Positions 1 to 13,300 of a DNA stretch of 64,000 bases are shown here, piece after piece. Below the pieces are notes generated by a model. That model saw only the letters and a list, made by a program, of their open reading frames with translations. It was not told the origin of the DNA and did no database searches. Source of the stretch: Pegoplata infirma (lineage: Eukaryota > Arthropoda > Insecta > Diptera > Anthomyiidae); NCBI GenBank assembly GCA_963921195.1, contig OY992537.1, forward strand, positions 127,804,694 through 127,868,693, given 5' to 3'. The number at the start of each line of letters is the position of its first letter. The first letter of the stretch is position 1. A program made the position numbers and the translations under genes.

Positions 1-1810
1 GACACATTTAACCTTTCTGCGTTCTTCCCTATTAGACAGTGTCCGGTAATTATAGCAACCACCGTCGAAATCTCTCCTCTTGGAAGCGATATCCGCTCAC
101 TTGTGCGCTTTTTATTAAGAGATGGCCCAGTCCGTCATGTTGTTTCACACGCCCACCCATTCGCCCATCTTTGATTAGTCACTGTGGCGGAACAAAGCCG
201 TAAACTTTGCTTGCAGGTTTCTAGAGGAATACCGGCACATTTCAATTCTGTTGGAACCTGTAAGGTAGTTCCCAGTCTGGCAAGCTCATCGGCTTTGCAA
301 TTTCCTGGAATGTGCATTGGGACCCATATGAGTCGTATGTCAAACTGCTTGGCCGTCTAATTTAAAGACGTGCGTCAGTTAAGGGCAGATCATGTTTTCA
401 AAAATATTGACTCCAGGGACATGACCGCGGCTTGACTGTCAGAATAGATTTTGACTGCAGTTGTATACAAAACATTGTAGCTCAACCAGTCAGCTACCTC
501 CTTTTTTGTCAGCTCAAAACTATGCTCAAACTATGCTCCTCCGAATAGACTCCAAAGCCCACTTGTTCGTGTAGCCTAGATCCTTCCGTGTAAAAATTTA
601 TGGAGGCTCCACTTTCCGGAATTCCCCTCATCCAAGACACTCTGGATGGTATCAGTGGCGCTTAAAAAGGCTCATAGAGGGAGCACAGTCCACATATTGT
701 GGTTTTGTTATCTTCTTAAATATCACGCTATGGCCACAACCGTTGCTGCTCCAATGGAGACCTCCATTGCAGTGCGCTATTAAGTCGAATTGCCGACGTT
801 GCCACATACTATCTACCCAATATGTCAAATGATATCATGTGATGGAGGATTTCTAATGCAGCCGTAGGTGTAGTACGAAGAGCACTAGTGATGCACATCG
901 ACGCCATTCTCTGTAGCTTCGTAATGAAGACACAGTTCCGTTTTGTTTCTAAAGCAGACTGTGATTTTATTCAGCAGAATTGGACGCATAACCGCTGTAT
1001 ATATCCAGTGGACGACTTTAGCGCTAAAACCCCATCGTTTTCCAACTGCCATGTTACAGGAATACAAAGCAATCGTTGCTTTTCTCACCAGTTCCTCAAT
1101 ATTACGACTGAAATTCAACTTCCTATCTTGAAATACTCCAAGGAACTTGGCTCGAACTGAGAAGGTGATTTCAGTGCCGTCCATAGAAATAGGAAAAAAA
1201 TCAGGACTCTTATTTTTCCTCGTAAACAAAACAAGCTCTGTTTTATTTGGATTATCTCCCAAACCACAGCCCCTTGCCCATTTAGTGAGATCTATCAGAG
1301 AACTCTAAATAATGTTCCTCAATGTTGGCAGATGCTTTACCTTTACCACTATCGCGACATCATCAGCATATGCGACAACATGACAATCACGTGCTTCTAG
1401 AGATAGCAGCATTGAATTCAGTTCCAGGTTCCTAAAAAGCGGCGAAAGAACACCATCCTGTAGTGTGCCCCTATTACCAAATCGAGATATGATAGCCGCT
1501 CCCAATTCAGACGTTATACGTCTATTGACAAGTAGATTTTCCCACGAACCCACGCTTCACTCCCAGACCAGGCAATGCCGCAATTATCGAGACTGGGATG
1601 ACATTATTAAAAGTCCCCTCCATAACAAGAAAGGACACCTTCACCGAAAGCGATCTCTTGATGGTACCAACGAGCTCATGAACAGCTGTTTCCATTTATC
1701 TACCCTTGCTGTATGCATGTTGCTTTGTCGAAAGCAACCTCGGGTCAATCACGCAAATATGAGTCTATCATTCGTTCCAATGTCTTTAACAAGAAAAAAG
1801 ACAGACTAAT
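1..1810 (-). pseudogene. Decayed non-LTR retrotransposon (RT and RNase H), cut by the window edge
   Basis: Read on the minus strand, about 1810 to 1290 is a reverse transcriptase piece with the catalytic YADDVAIV motif near 1360 and an upstream LSPL segment. About 1262-885 continues as RT palm/thumb, including NKTELVLFTRK and FLGV. About 720 to 1 is an RNase H domain with FYT-GSR, an IYSDSQAA segment and HIPGNCKADELAR. Several stops and frameshifts separate the pieces, so the copy is dead. The domain order fits the I superfamily of non-LTR elements (LOA/Bilbo-like is my guess). It runs off the left edge, so its 3' end is unseen. A related RNase H copy lies in opposite orientation at 4020-4855. 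Confidence 0.8.
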
Positions 1811-3590
1811 TGGTTGTCACAGACAATTGTGGTAGAAGCAACAGAGTTTTGATTTGATGCAACTTAATAATTCAGTTGCAAATTTATTTTTCTGTGTGTA
1901 GGGACAGCTTTTCATATTTCTAGATTAAATTTCCATGAGTTTCATAAAACCTCTTACATAAGCCGGATGAACTGCGTCGTTGGCCCTCTTTTAATGATAT
2001 TTTTTTCATATATTTCTTATATACACAATTTCATCGTTAAACTGAAGACAATTCTTTCAGTGCATCTCGAACAACAAATACAAAACATAACGCATGCATT
2101 ATGATTATGTAGAAAACTGAATGTAACATCAAAAACCAATACTAGAATATTGAAAATAAAACAGGATTAAACATGTCCAATATGGTAAACGGTATACAAG
2201 AAGAAGAATAAGAGTTGCAGAAAGAAGGAGAATAAACATTGTACGTACTACATACAGCAATGAATCCTCACATTCAGGCATGCATAAAACGGCAGCCATG
2301 AATGCTGTCATATGCATGTTACGAGATTTGACTATGTTCGTTTGTATGCATACATACATATATTCCATAATAAAATCCTTGTGCTTAGTTAACCTTCCTT
2401 CGTTGTTTCCTGCCTGCCTGCCTGCCATCTCCAACAAAAAAACCAACATGTACCCATGATGCTACATGTACACAATTCAACCAACCATATTTAAGTTGGT
2501 TCATTCTCCATCTCCTTTCGTATGGAATAGCTTATGTTGTTGTTGCCTTTGCTGTTCCTGCTGCTGCTGATGTTGTTGTCGTAGTCGTCGTCGTCGATAT
2601 ATTTTATGACCATAACATATGACATGAGCAATTTGCATTTTCAACATTACTTCTCTCTTGGATTGGTTATTAGCGAGATTTATGGATTTCATATTTGTAC
2701 ATGTAAATGTGAGTACAATGTTATGTTATTCCAACAACGACGATGATGATGATAATGAGGATGAGGAAGGTAGGACGGACTGGAGGGATGTCCATGCTAA
2801 ATACCAAGCAATGCGTTTGTGCTTTTATACATTTTTGCGTATCGCATAAAAAGGTAAAAACTTGTGTGTAAATGTATAAATGGTCAAGTATGTTGTGTTT
2901 CGTACACCTTCATAAGTGGTCATGTGGCAGCATCAGCACCACCACCATACAGCATACCATCATCAGCGTCATCATTGTTATTATCAACAGCAAAAACAAC
3001 AACCAGGGTTTGCAAATATTGTTGGCTTTTAAAAGGAGAACATGTTTTTTGTTTTTGTTTAAAAAAATAAAAACAGAATTGAACGGAGCATATCAAAAAA
3101 CTCCCAAACCTTTATGCCTGGATTTTCATAAAGAAGTCTACCCGATGTCGCACCATCGTCGTCATCATCATCAGCCGCATCAGCAGCACAATCAATATCT
3201 TTGTTTTATTCACATCATAGTTGTAGTCATCAGCATCGTCATCATCATCATCATCCTCCTCGTATGTTGGTCTTATAAATATTTCCTTTTTGACCAGATA
3301 TTAACTTCAGTCTCAGAAGCTTACAATGATTATTGGATTGAAAAGATATTAAAATGAATATTGTTTTTTTTTTCTTGTTGATATTGTTTTTACTATATTC
3401 TGTTCGGAGAGCTGGGATAAATATATAAAATTGAAATTACCTTGTTGTATGTGAAGTTTATACCTCCATCTTTGTTTCTTTTTCGTGTTCTTTGTATATG
3501 GCGGCATATTTAAAAATATTTCTTTTAGCTTTACTTTTTATGATTTTCTTTTATATAATTTGTTTATCAATTAATTGAAGCTTAGAGGAA
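1811..3590. repeat. Non-coding stretch with trinucleotide microsatellites
   Basis: No coding region is convincing here. From about 2520 to 3260 there are short runs of GTC/GTT/CTG, GAT and CAT/CAG/CAC trinucleotides, including a run of five CAT near 3240. Open frames over them give only low-complexity Gln/His/Ile tracts. The rest is unremarkable AT-rich DNA. Confidence 0.6.
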
Positions 3591-3594
3591 TATT

Positions 3595-4855
3595 AAGTTT
3601 ATCGTGGCGTATGTCCACTGGGAAGGCCCATATTTTCCAGAGTATAGCAACAACGCGCAACCAAATCTGGTCAGGAAGAAAAATTTCCCCCATGAAGAAC
3701 TATACAAATCTTTGAAAATCATATGTTCAGACGACTTCAAACAATCCATGGGAGTCGGTGCAGGAATTTCATTCGCAATATGCTCAGCGCTTTCTATGGT
3801 GATGGAGAGCATGGTAACTTACTTTTAAACGATAAGTATGGTTTTCGAAGAACTCGTTCTACTGGAGATCTGTTGGCGTTCATTTCGAAACGTTAGAGTC
3901 GATCAATCTACCATTTTGGTGAGAGTAAGGTGATTGCTCTGGATATTTTCAAGGCGTTTCTTTGTGTATGGCACGGTGCTATCATATCTACGCTTAACGC
4001 TCTTCGTGCTTCGCCTACCTCTGCATTAGAAATTCTCCTTCACTTGATACCATTGGACATATTTGATAGGTAGAATGCGGCTACGTCGGCAATATGGCTA
4101 CAATCGCTGCTTCGCGATCTTGAAAAGATAAAAAATACCACAAAATGTAGACGGTGCTCCCTCTATAAGCCTTTTTGAGTGCCACTTTACCACTAGAATA
4201 CTATCCAGGGAGTATTGGATAGGGGACATTCCGGGAAGTGGAGTCACCGTAAATTTTACACAGATGGATCGAGGCTGCACGAGCAAGTAGGCTTTTGAGT
4301 CTATTCGGAGGAGCTTGGATTGAGCCTGGCTCAAAGATTGGCAGATCATTGCAGTGTTTACCAGGCAGAGATACTGGAAATAAAGGAAGTGGCTGACTGG
4401 TTGAGTTGCAATGTCTTGTCTACAACCGCAGTCAACATCTATTCTGACAGTCAAGCCGCGGTCAAGTCTCTGGAGTTCATGTTTCTGAAAATTAGATCTG
4501 CCCTTAACTGCCGCACGTCTTTAAATGGGATTGCTAGGCCATTTTGTTTGATATACGACTCATATGGGTCCCAGGGCACAGAGACATTCCAGGGAATTGC
4601 AAAGTCGGTGAGGTTGTAGGACTAGGAACTACCTTACAGGTTTCAACAGAATTGGTATGTGTTGATATGCCTCTAGAAACTAGCAAGCAAAATCTACGGC
4701 TTTGTTCTGCGACGGAGACTACTAAGAGCAATGGACCTCACGGTTTACGTTTACTGACGTTAAACGTCAGCATCCACTTACAACCTAACCTATGTTCACC
4801 CCCAGGAATGTGGAACCAACAGCGGCATCTGTACATATTGGTGGTATAAGTATAA
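3595..4855 (+). pseudogene. Decayed non-LTR retrotransposon pieces (RT then RNase H)
   Basis: About 3846-4010 reads in shifted frames as an RT fragment: RTRSTGDLLAF, then GESKVIALDI and VWHGAIIS, the region just before RT motif A. From about 4020 to 4855 the sequence matches the family at 1-760 in opposite orientation. It shows RNase H blocks FYTDGSR near 4256, the VYQAEIL segment near 4360, IYSDSQAAVKSL near 4440 and WVPGHRDIPGNCK near 4565. The last block lacks the usual ADELAR. The two halves may belong to different elements joined by an old insertion. Stops and frameshifts show it is dead. Confidence 0.7.
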
Positions 4856-4979
4856 AGGAATCTGACACTCTTGAAGTTCATGATTGTCATGAAAATTCAG
4901 TGTGATGCCCGTTGGAATAAGCACGTTTTTCAAGTGCCGAAAGAAGCATTCAAGTAGACCACCCAAAAAATGTATGGGA

Positions 4980-7186
4980 TTTGCAAAAGTATTTTTTTGT
5001 TCGCTCCACCGGCAGTTTCTGATAGATTGGCCATAAAAAATAATATCTGTGCAAGAACTGGATCTCACGGTTGCATACAGGCCAGTCGATTTGAACTTTT
5101 GACCCCAAAAGTGACCTAAAAGCACTACAAAGCTTTTAAGTGCCATAACTCTTAAAATATGCGTTTTTCCAAAAAATACTATATAAGTTTTATTTTGCTG
5201 AATAAGAAAGCAAACATTTCTTTCATACAAATTTTTAGCCTAGGTCTAAGACATCGTGCTGTTTTTGGCGGTTAAAACAAAAATTTATGTGAAGACTTCA
5301 TTTAAAACGACCCTCGTTAAAATTTGGACGGAGACTCAAATAGTCGGTATCCATTATTTTGTAGAGTAAGATATGTAGTTTTCATAAACCAATTACATTT
5401 GGAATTTATATGGGTAATTTCATTACAGAAGAGGCCAAAGCTGAGTTTGAAGTTCAGATTTTTCAAATGCTGTATACAAATTTGTGAAATTACTTTATTT
5501 TAAACGACCCTCGTTAAAATTTTAATGGATACAATCGGTTTCCATGATTTTGAAAAGTTAGATGTGTACTTTTTGGAAAATATTTGGGGAATTCCAGGCC
5601 AAATCACTCACTTTTAGACCCGACCCCCTTCGATTAATTTTTTTGGATATATTTTAGTACGTATTAAATGCAACTTTCACTCAAATTTTCAGACTTTTAT
5701 ACCAAGTTGGTGTTGAGTAATCAATTTTTTAAAATGGCGTTTTTTTCAAAAAAAAAATAAAAAATTGAAATTTTCCATTAATTTTGACCAGTAAAAAATA
5801 AAGATATCTTACAATAAGTTGGACGACGTTTTGTTGGTATTTAAATGTAGTTTTAGAAAAAAAATATTTAAAAATTATTCGAATTAATTATCAATTATTT
5901 TTTAACGTATAAAATTAAAATCGAATTTTTGAAAAAGTCCGAAACCTTCGACTTTTTTTTTTAAAAAGTCTAAAAATTACACAATTTTTAATCCATAATT
6001 CGAGATGTGAGCACAATTATTTAGTTCTATTTTTTTCAAATTTTGAAAATTGCAGTTTTTTTTTTAGACTCTGGTATATTTTATATGGTGCTCCAAAATA
6101 ATTAAATTGGAAGACATTAACCATAATTTACCCTAGATACATTCATTTGTTGGTAAAAATATGTCTCATAAAAATTTAGGTTTTTTGGACATGGATAAGG
6201 CGTCCCGCATCGGCCTTGAATTTTGAAAAACGGATTACAAGGAAAAATATGATTTTTTTCTGTTTTCTCATTTTTTTTTGTATTTTAAGTTAAATTTGAA
6301 TTCAGGTGGTTAAAGAATTTTGATTTGGAGTAATCAATCTCTTATAAGGTACTAAAAACTAAAATCGGTTGAAAATCAGCCAAGTTATTAAAACTTCCCC
6401 AGGCATCTAACGTATGGCAGACCACTTGAATACAATCCGAATTATGAAATTCATTGAAATTTTCTACTGTAATAACATTTTTTTATTCTTCAAGTTCAAA
6501 AGTAATAAGATGCCAAGTATTTTTCGTATAGTATTTTGATAACATGTATTCAATTAATGCTAAAAATGCCTTTCAACACTTGTTTGAAATCTGCATTTTT
6601 AACTCTTCAAAATCATGGAAACCGATTGTAATCCATTAAAATTTTAACGAGGGTCGTTTAAAATAAAGTAATATTACAAATTTGTATACAGCATTTGGAT
6701 AATCAAAACTTCAAAGTTAGCTTTGGGCTCTTCTGTAATGAAATTACCCATATAAATTCCAAATGTAATTGGTTTATGAAAACTACATATCTTACTCTAC
6801 AAAATAATGGATACCGACTATTTGAGTCTCCGTCCAAATTTTAACGAGGGCGTTTTAAATGAAGTCTTCACATAAATTTTTGTTTTAACCGCCAAAAACA
6901 CCACGATGTCTTAGACTTAGGCTAAAAATTTGTATGAAGGAAATGTTTGCTTTCTTATTCTGCAAAATAAAATTTATATAGTATTTTTTGGAAAAACGCA
7001 CATTTTAAGAGTTATGGCTCTTAAAAGCTTTGTAGTGCTTTTAGGTCACTTTTGGGGTCAAAAGTTCAAATCGACTGGCCTGTATGCAACCGAGAGATCC
7101 AGTTCTTACACAGATATTATTTTTTATGGCCAATCTATCAGAAACTGCCGGTGGAGCGAACAAAAATATACTTTTGCAAATTTGGG
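4980..7186. mobile_element. Foldback element, ~0.6 kb inverted arms
   Basis: About 4980-5590 is the inverted complement of about 6596-7186 with scattered mismatches. The arms share the CTCCACCGG block at their outer ends and the repeated ACCCTCGTTAAAATTT block inside. The open frames on each arm (73-144 residues) are mirror images of each other and are not genes. Part of the loop (about 6085-6590) is a direct relative of the left arm of the element at 18211-21278, including the GGTGCTCC start. The element separates the non-LTR pieces at 3595-4855 and 7250-8340. I could not fix a target-site duplication. Confidence 0.75.
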
Positions 7187-7249
7187 TGTTCTAATGGGCA
7201 GGGGCTTCATAGTCTATCTTGGACCGTGTTCAAGGGAGGACGTTGATGA

Positions 7250-8340
7250 TCATCAATGACAATAGGGTATCCAACTCTATGGAACAATTGAAACATAGTC
7301 GAAATGTGGGTTGTGTGACTCTATTCTATCGATATTACCATGGAAAGTGTTCTTCTGAGATGAGGAAACTTAAATCTTGAGTCTGAGTTTATGTGGGCAA
7401 CACTCGTTAGTCAAGTAACTCACATCCGGTTGTTGTCGATTGTCCAGTTGATCGAACAGCGCATTCCAGAGAAAGTACAAGCCCTTGAAAAACATATTAA
7501 AACAATCCATGGGAGTCGGTGCAGGATTTTCACGAGTTTCCTCGATATTGATAAGGCATTTTTCTTTGCTTTGGACTCTAGCCGAAATACCCAGCTTAAG
7601 CAAGGCAGCTTTACAGTTTTCTGGTGATACAAATAAGGAATACAACATTTACTATGACGGCCTGGCTGCTCTTAATGCTCTTAGAGGCTTTCGTATTTAG
7701 TCGAAGATAATTTTCGAATGTTTCGAGAACTTACAAAATTAAGAGAGTATGAACAAGGGGCAGCTTATATGGGTACCAGCTCACTAAGATATTCTAGGAA
7801 AAGAGTGAGCGGACGAGATAGCGAAACACGGTGCTGATGGTATTGGTATTTCTGTATACATATATCGAATCACCAATCCAACATTTCAGATCGCTACGCG
7901 ATAATCCAAACAACGCAATGGCTAATAGAAGGTGGAGAGAGCTAACAACAAGTATCAGTTGAATATTGTGGTCATGCTACAGCCTAAAGAAAACTAACTA
8001 TTTGCTCTCACTTACCGGATGGAACTGCCCTATTCTTTCTGGGGTGGTCACCGGGCACTGTCTTATTGGTCATCACAAAAATAAAATGGGGCTAATTTCC
8101 GTGGCCAGCTGTAAGAAGTGCGGTGAACCTAACACTGAGAAAGCGGTTGGACACATTATTTTCCATTGTCCTGCTTTGGGCAAATATGTCTTCGAGAGCT
8201 TGGAAATGGTTTCGAATGTCGACCTGAGGCAAATAATGCAATTCGCTATAGGGACTAACGCGTTCTATCAGCGTCGCAAAAGAATTGTTGTGGTTTCGCT
8301 ATGGACCATCCGGTCTACAGCGACTCCACCGCTTTGACTC
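7250..8340 (+). pseudogene. 3' part of a decayed non-LTR retrotransposon
   Basis: About 7290-7480 in broken frames reads as the end of a non-LTR RT (RNVGCVTLFYRYYHGKCSSEM, then a VVDCPVDRT block). About 7640-7850 is a decayed RNase H (YYDGLAALNAL, then IWVPAH and ADEIAKHGA across a stop). About 7990-8200 is the C-terminal zinc-binding tail, with a TGHCLIGHHKNKMG segment and a C-x2-C-x9-H-x4-C pattern (CKKC ... H ... C). This is the usual RT, RNase H, tail order. It is dead and may be the downstream half of the RT piece at 3846-4010, split by the foldback at 4980-7186. Confidence 0.7.
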
Positions 8341-9824
8341 CACCGCCTCAAACTAACCTCCATTTTTTTAAACATATTTTTTGTATTTTATTTTAACAAA
8401 TATATTATTTTAATGCCAGAAGAAATTCATAGTGCTGCGCTTGGAGTCAGTGCCATGTTCTTATCCCAGGCCCTGAGGGGCACTTGAGCAACGAACGGAC
8501 GGACTTACTACACTCGAAAAAAAAGCAACTAAAAGATAATGACTTAGCTCCATTGGTATTAGATATAACTAAATTTTCAGAATAAATTCTTTAGAAATAG
8601 TTCATGAATTTTTCAAAAATTAAGTTAAATTTAACAAAATAATCAGAAAGTTTTTTAGATTTTAATTTCACCCGTTTGAATTGCTATATCTTGGAAATTA
8701 AAAAAGGGAACCACAAGTATTTTAATTGTTCGTATGATAAAATGGCGCTTTTAGGGGTCAACGTGCAACATTACGCAAGAAAATACGTTAGATAGATAAT
8801 TGTACTGGTTTTTGGCTTTTAAAAAAAGTCACCGAAAGGCGAATCTATAGCAAAAATTTAAAAGTGCCGAAGTAGAAGTTTTTTTATTTTAAATTTTTTT
8901 CTCCGTAATGGAGAAAACCCCGAATTATCAAATTAAAACAATAAAAGATAAAGTTTTGTAGAATACTTTGAATTCGGTGCAATCCAAGTGAAATCATCTC
9001 ATTTGTTGTGCAGTTGCCTTTCAGTGATAAAAATGATGACGCTGCTTTAGAAGATGATGATGTTGGTTGATGACTTTAACAATGATGGCGTAGTTTAACT
9101 CTCTGTTCAATATGTATTATTTTTTAATATATATATTTTTTTTGTTTACTTAACATTGAACAGCGAAAAAAAAAAATTGCTCCCTCATTCGTTGGAGATC
9201 AACAGAGCAGCAGCAGTTTGGCTGCCCGGCCAAACTATACTTACAAACTTATAGTCAGTCCATTGCGTTTGTTCTTTATCTTGTTAAGTTTGAAGTTTTA
9301 AATTTAAAGGTTACTTCACCTTAGTTTACCACGTCTCCATCTTGCTCGTTTGTCGGTAGGCAGTTAGTTTGGCTAGAAGGCAGGCAGCAAGTTGCTTGGC
9401 ATTCTGGTTGAAGATAATAACGTTTTAATGTAAATATTCATAAATTTCTTTTTTAAAAAATTAAAATGGTGAAGGAGTTTTTGCAATATGAATATTTGTT
9501 GTTCTTGCTGAAATTGTTGTTGATACTGATAAAAAAACACTTTAATGAAACCCGTTTTGGTCAAACTTGAGATATGAAAATGTTTAAAAAAAAACTTTTA
9601 GACAACTCGAAGGTTACACTTTTGCTAGAGTTTGCTTATTTCCGAGGTAAGTAATAACATTAGTGGACATTTTGTAATTTTTGTTAGGGTGCGATTAGAA
9701 CGCGACTATTAAATTGTTTTGAACATGCTTAACACGAATCTGGTTTTCAAAAATCTCCATCAAGTTCAGTTTATGAACTTATTGATGTTAAAATTACCTT
9801 GTCCATTTGTTTTTTATCTCGTAA

Positions 9825-9992
9825 ATTCGGGAAAACCCCTTGCCGAAATTCACTCTTTTGCTTATATCCAGCAATCGCTGGATTGCAATACCAACCTGAC
9901 CAGATAAATGCCCAACATATGTGCCAAACTTCAAGAGCCTCTGTAAAGTCCTTCAAAAGTTAGCGTGTTTTCAACAGACTCAAATAGGGCAA
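9825..9992 (-). mobile_element. Internal fragment of an INE-1/DINE-like Helentron
   Basis: The complement of this stretch matches 31838-31990 inside the complete element at 31659-32796: AACACGCTAACTTTTGAA, the GGTCAGGTTGGTATTGCAAT block and the following AAATTTCGG. Both element ends are missing. Confidence 0.7.
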
Positions 9993-10089
9993 GTCGAATT
10001 CAATTTTTTTTTTCAAATTCACTTTTTTGCATATTTATAAACAAAATAAAGTAGTCCACTTTTTATATAGTGACCAATTATTTTTTTCT

Positions 10090-10095
10090 TTTATT
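10090..10095 (-). terminator. Candidate polyadenylation signal of the P450 gene
   Basis: AATAAA on the minus strand, about 80 bases after the P450 stop codon. It is the first exact match downstream of the gene. The surrounding DNA is very AT-rich, so chance is possible. Confidence 0.4.
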
Positions 10096-10175
10096 TGAAA
10101 AAATTGTTTTTTAGTGGACTAAATAACAAAAAAGAGTATTTTTTTCTGTGTATACATCTTATATTTCTACGCAGC

Positions 10176-10333
10176 TTAACGCCTTTCTAAAATTATATAA
10201 GGATTCTTTTCAAATTTGAGTGTTACATGATTTTCTAATACCAAATCTTCATATTTAAAATCGGTTGTAAATTTATAAGCTTTAATAAATTTTGCCAACA
10301 TCAGTTTTAAAAGAATATCCGCATATCTCATAC
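10176..10333 (-). CDS. Cyp313: P450 exon 8 and stop
   Basis: Begins GMRYADILLKLMLAKF (L helix after the haem loop) and ends NPYIILERR and TAA. Acceptor CATTACAG. Confidence 0.92.
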
Positions 10334-13300
10334 CTGTAATGGAAATTATTACGGGGAATTATTTAAATATCCTAAATTTCTAATTTAAATTTAGCAAATA
10401 CATACCGATACAATAGCGTATTCCTTTGGTATATGGCATATATTCGTATGGATGTCGTGACTTAATATTGTGCGGTAAAAAATTATCTGGATTAAAGCTA
10501 TCAGCATCAGGACCCCATAACGTCTTGTTACGATGTAAATTTACAAGATCAATAGCTATAATTTGACCTTTTGGTAATGTTATACCATTGCTTAGAGTGA
10601 CATCGTTAGTGGCTTCTCTAAATACTAGTGGAAAAACGGGAAAAAGTCTTAAGTCTTCGTTGATAATCATATTCAAAAATGGCATTTGTTCGATATCTTC
10701 CATGGTCACATCTCTGTTTTCTGGTATTATGGCAGACACTTCTTCAAATGCACGTTCTTGATGTTCTGGATACATTGCCAATAACATGATAATGTTGAAC
10801 ATAGTAGTTGATGTGGTTTCAAAGGCCTAATGAAAATAAAATCTTAATTTGTAATTATAATTCCATTTTGCAGACAATATAGTAGGATGGCTCAGATTTA
10901 CGTTTGTTCTAATACAGAATCAACCTAAAACATATTAAAGACGACATTGTGTCGTATTTCGCTAAAATTTGATGCAAATTATTCGTTACGGTGCCATCTA
11001 TATTATTTATTTACAAAGCATCAATCCCAACCATTATACACCGATTTGTCTGATACTTTAAATAAACATCTCGACTTATCGGCCATTTTGGGGATTTTAA
11101 GCATTTTCTTCTTTAAATAATAATAAAATAATCTTTATTGGACAATATTCGTGTTAGTTACGGAGTTACCGGAAGTACCATATTTTTTTAGAAGGTGGCA
11201 ACAACATTTTAAAACACTTATGACAATTTTGTATATATTTTAAGTTTCAGGCAAATCGGTGAATAGTTTTGTTTGGAATATTTTCTATATGTTCATGAGC
11301 CAAACTAATATATAGCTAGATAGTTACTTACACCGATAAATATATGCGTTGCTTCATTTGCTATTTCGGCGGACTTTAATTTATTTTGATTAAAAGCATG
11401 GAATAGGTAATCAATTGCACCCTTGATGTCCGGCAAATAACTGGGATCGGATGTCTTTTGTTTTGCGTTTACTTGAATAGACTACAAAAAATAAATATTT
11501 GATAAACAAGTGTTTATTAGTATCATAATATTGATTTATTTGAACTTTGCGCCGCTAGATCAGCGATTTCAACCACCTTGCATACTCTTGTGACAAAAAG
11601 AAATGTTTTTGATTACATACCTGATCAACAAATTTCTGCAAACCGTTCATCACGTCTGTTGCTTCACAGCGCATATCAGCGATTTTACGTAAAATTCCAA
11701 CTCTCATTAATGGATCTAAGATAAGTTCCACAATAAACGGCAAAACGCTAAAATGGTAAATAACACTATGTTCGAATTTGTCCTTTTTTTTAACATTTTG
11801 GAACACCCTACTGCTATGATTCCCAACCTTCAATTCTTGCCCCACTGGTGTGCAATTTGAATGTTTCAGGGGGGCAATAAGCAAATTATCAAACATTTTT
11901 TTTGTTAAATTAACTAAACAAAATATATTTTTAGTAAAATTATCTACAAAAAAATATATTTTTAGTAAAATTAAGTACAAATATGTAGTAAATTGTCTGA
12001 AGCTTTTGCTAAAAACTTAGTTTACACTATGATTTTAACAAAATATTTACTAAATTAACTTTTATTATTTTACTCAAGATAAAACCTTTGTCCAATCAGT
12101 AGAAAAATCTGCTGAAGATACGCCCACTTTGAGCCATATGAGAAAATCTGTCAAGACAGAATTTTCTACTGATCTCAGCGGAAAAATCTAAAAAAAAAAT
12201 ATATTTTTTGTAAAATTATTTACAAAAAAAATATTTAAAACAACTATTAATTTTGAATTATAAAAAAATAAGAAAAATTTACAATTTTTCTTTGGTGTAG
12301 GGGGACATTGCAGCTTTTTTGACTAAAAAGTGGGGCATTGCGTAAAAAAGGTTGGAAACTATTGCCCTACTGGTAAAGTTAATTTAAGTACGCTGACTTC
12401 AATGGTGTTATTCTCAATTATTCGATGTTAGCGCTCGTGTTCGCGATTTAAAATTTTAATGCTCAAGTACAATAAAAACGATATTTTTATACTTTTGCTA
12501 TAGTTTTTAAATATAAGCCCATTCATTCGGTTAAACTAACAAAAGAAACAATGATATTGTGAACTCTTTTCCGAAAAAAATTTTTTTTTTGCAATTTTTT
12601 TTCGTGAAAAATTTGGTTTAAAAAAGTAAAATAGCGAAAATTGTTTATTAAATCGTATAGAATGCGAGTCAAAACAAAAACAAACGTTTTCGAAAAAAAA
12701 TATTTATCGCAGATTTTTTTGGCGAAAAAAACAATGCATTTTTTAAATATAAGTTTAAAACTATCGAGCTAAAACACCTCAATTCAACCGACGAGTTGAC
12801 CGCACCCCCGCCAAATTTAATGAAATTAAGTACTGGGGCTTACTTTAATAAAAAAAAGATTTTACCAATTTTTCAGCCTTCTGGTCATTGCAGTATTCGA
12901 GATATGCGGTCTTGAAAATTAACAAAATCGTATATATTTGACAAAAGTGTTCTGGCTTAAATAAAGATATCTCGAAAAGTAATAATAATACAGGTCTGAT
13001 TTAGGTTTCAAATACAAATAATAGGTAAAGAGACAGCCTTCAAAATGGCTTTCCCGAAGATTTTTTTTGAAAAAGGTCAAAGGTCATTGGATTTAACCCT
13101 AATTTTTGGAGAGCTATATCTCAAAAAACGATATTTTTAAAATTTTGGAAAAAATATATGTTGTTAAGAATCACCTATGCAACTTAAGTTTAAATTTACA
13201 GGATGGAGACTTCATTGGAACTTTTAATATTAATAGAAACATTGTGACAGGATAGAAAAAGCGGTCTAATTTTCCTTAGAAAAAAAAAATATTTTTTTTG

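Larger units (their letters stand above)
8341..10152. repeat. Repeat-derived flank between retrotransposon and P450 3' end
   Basis: No gene is seen. The stretch from about 8512 (ACACTCGAAAAAAAA) to about 10152 (TTTTTTCTGTGT) has the paired end motifs seen on other AT-rich elements in this window, so it may be one element. It contains a Helentron fragment at 9825-9992 and an A-rich middle. Boundaries are uncertain. Confidence 0.4.

Noticed and set aside
2872..3357. A 161 codon frame rich in His, Gln and Ile
   Set aside because: It translates CAT/CAG microsatellites and has no domain or splice context.
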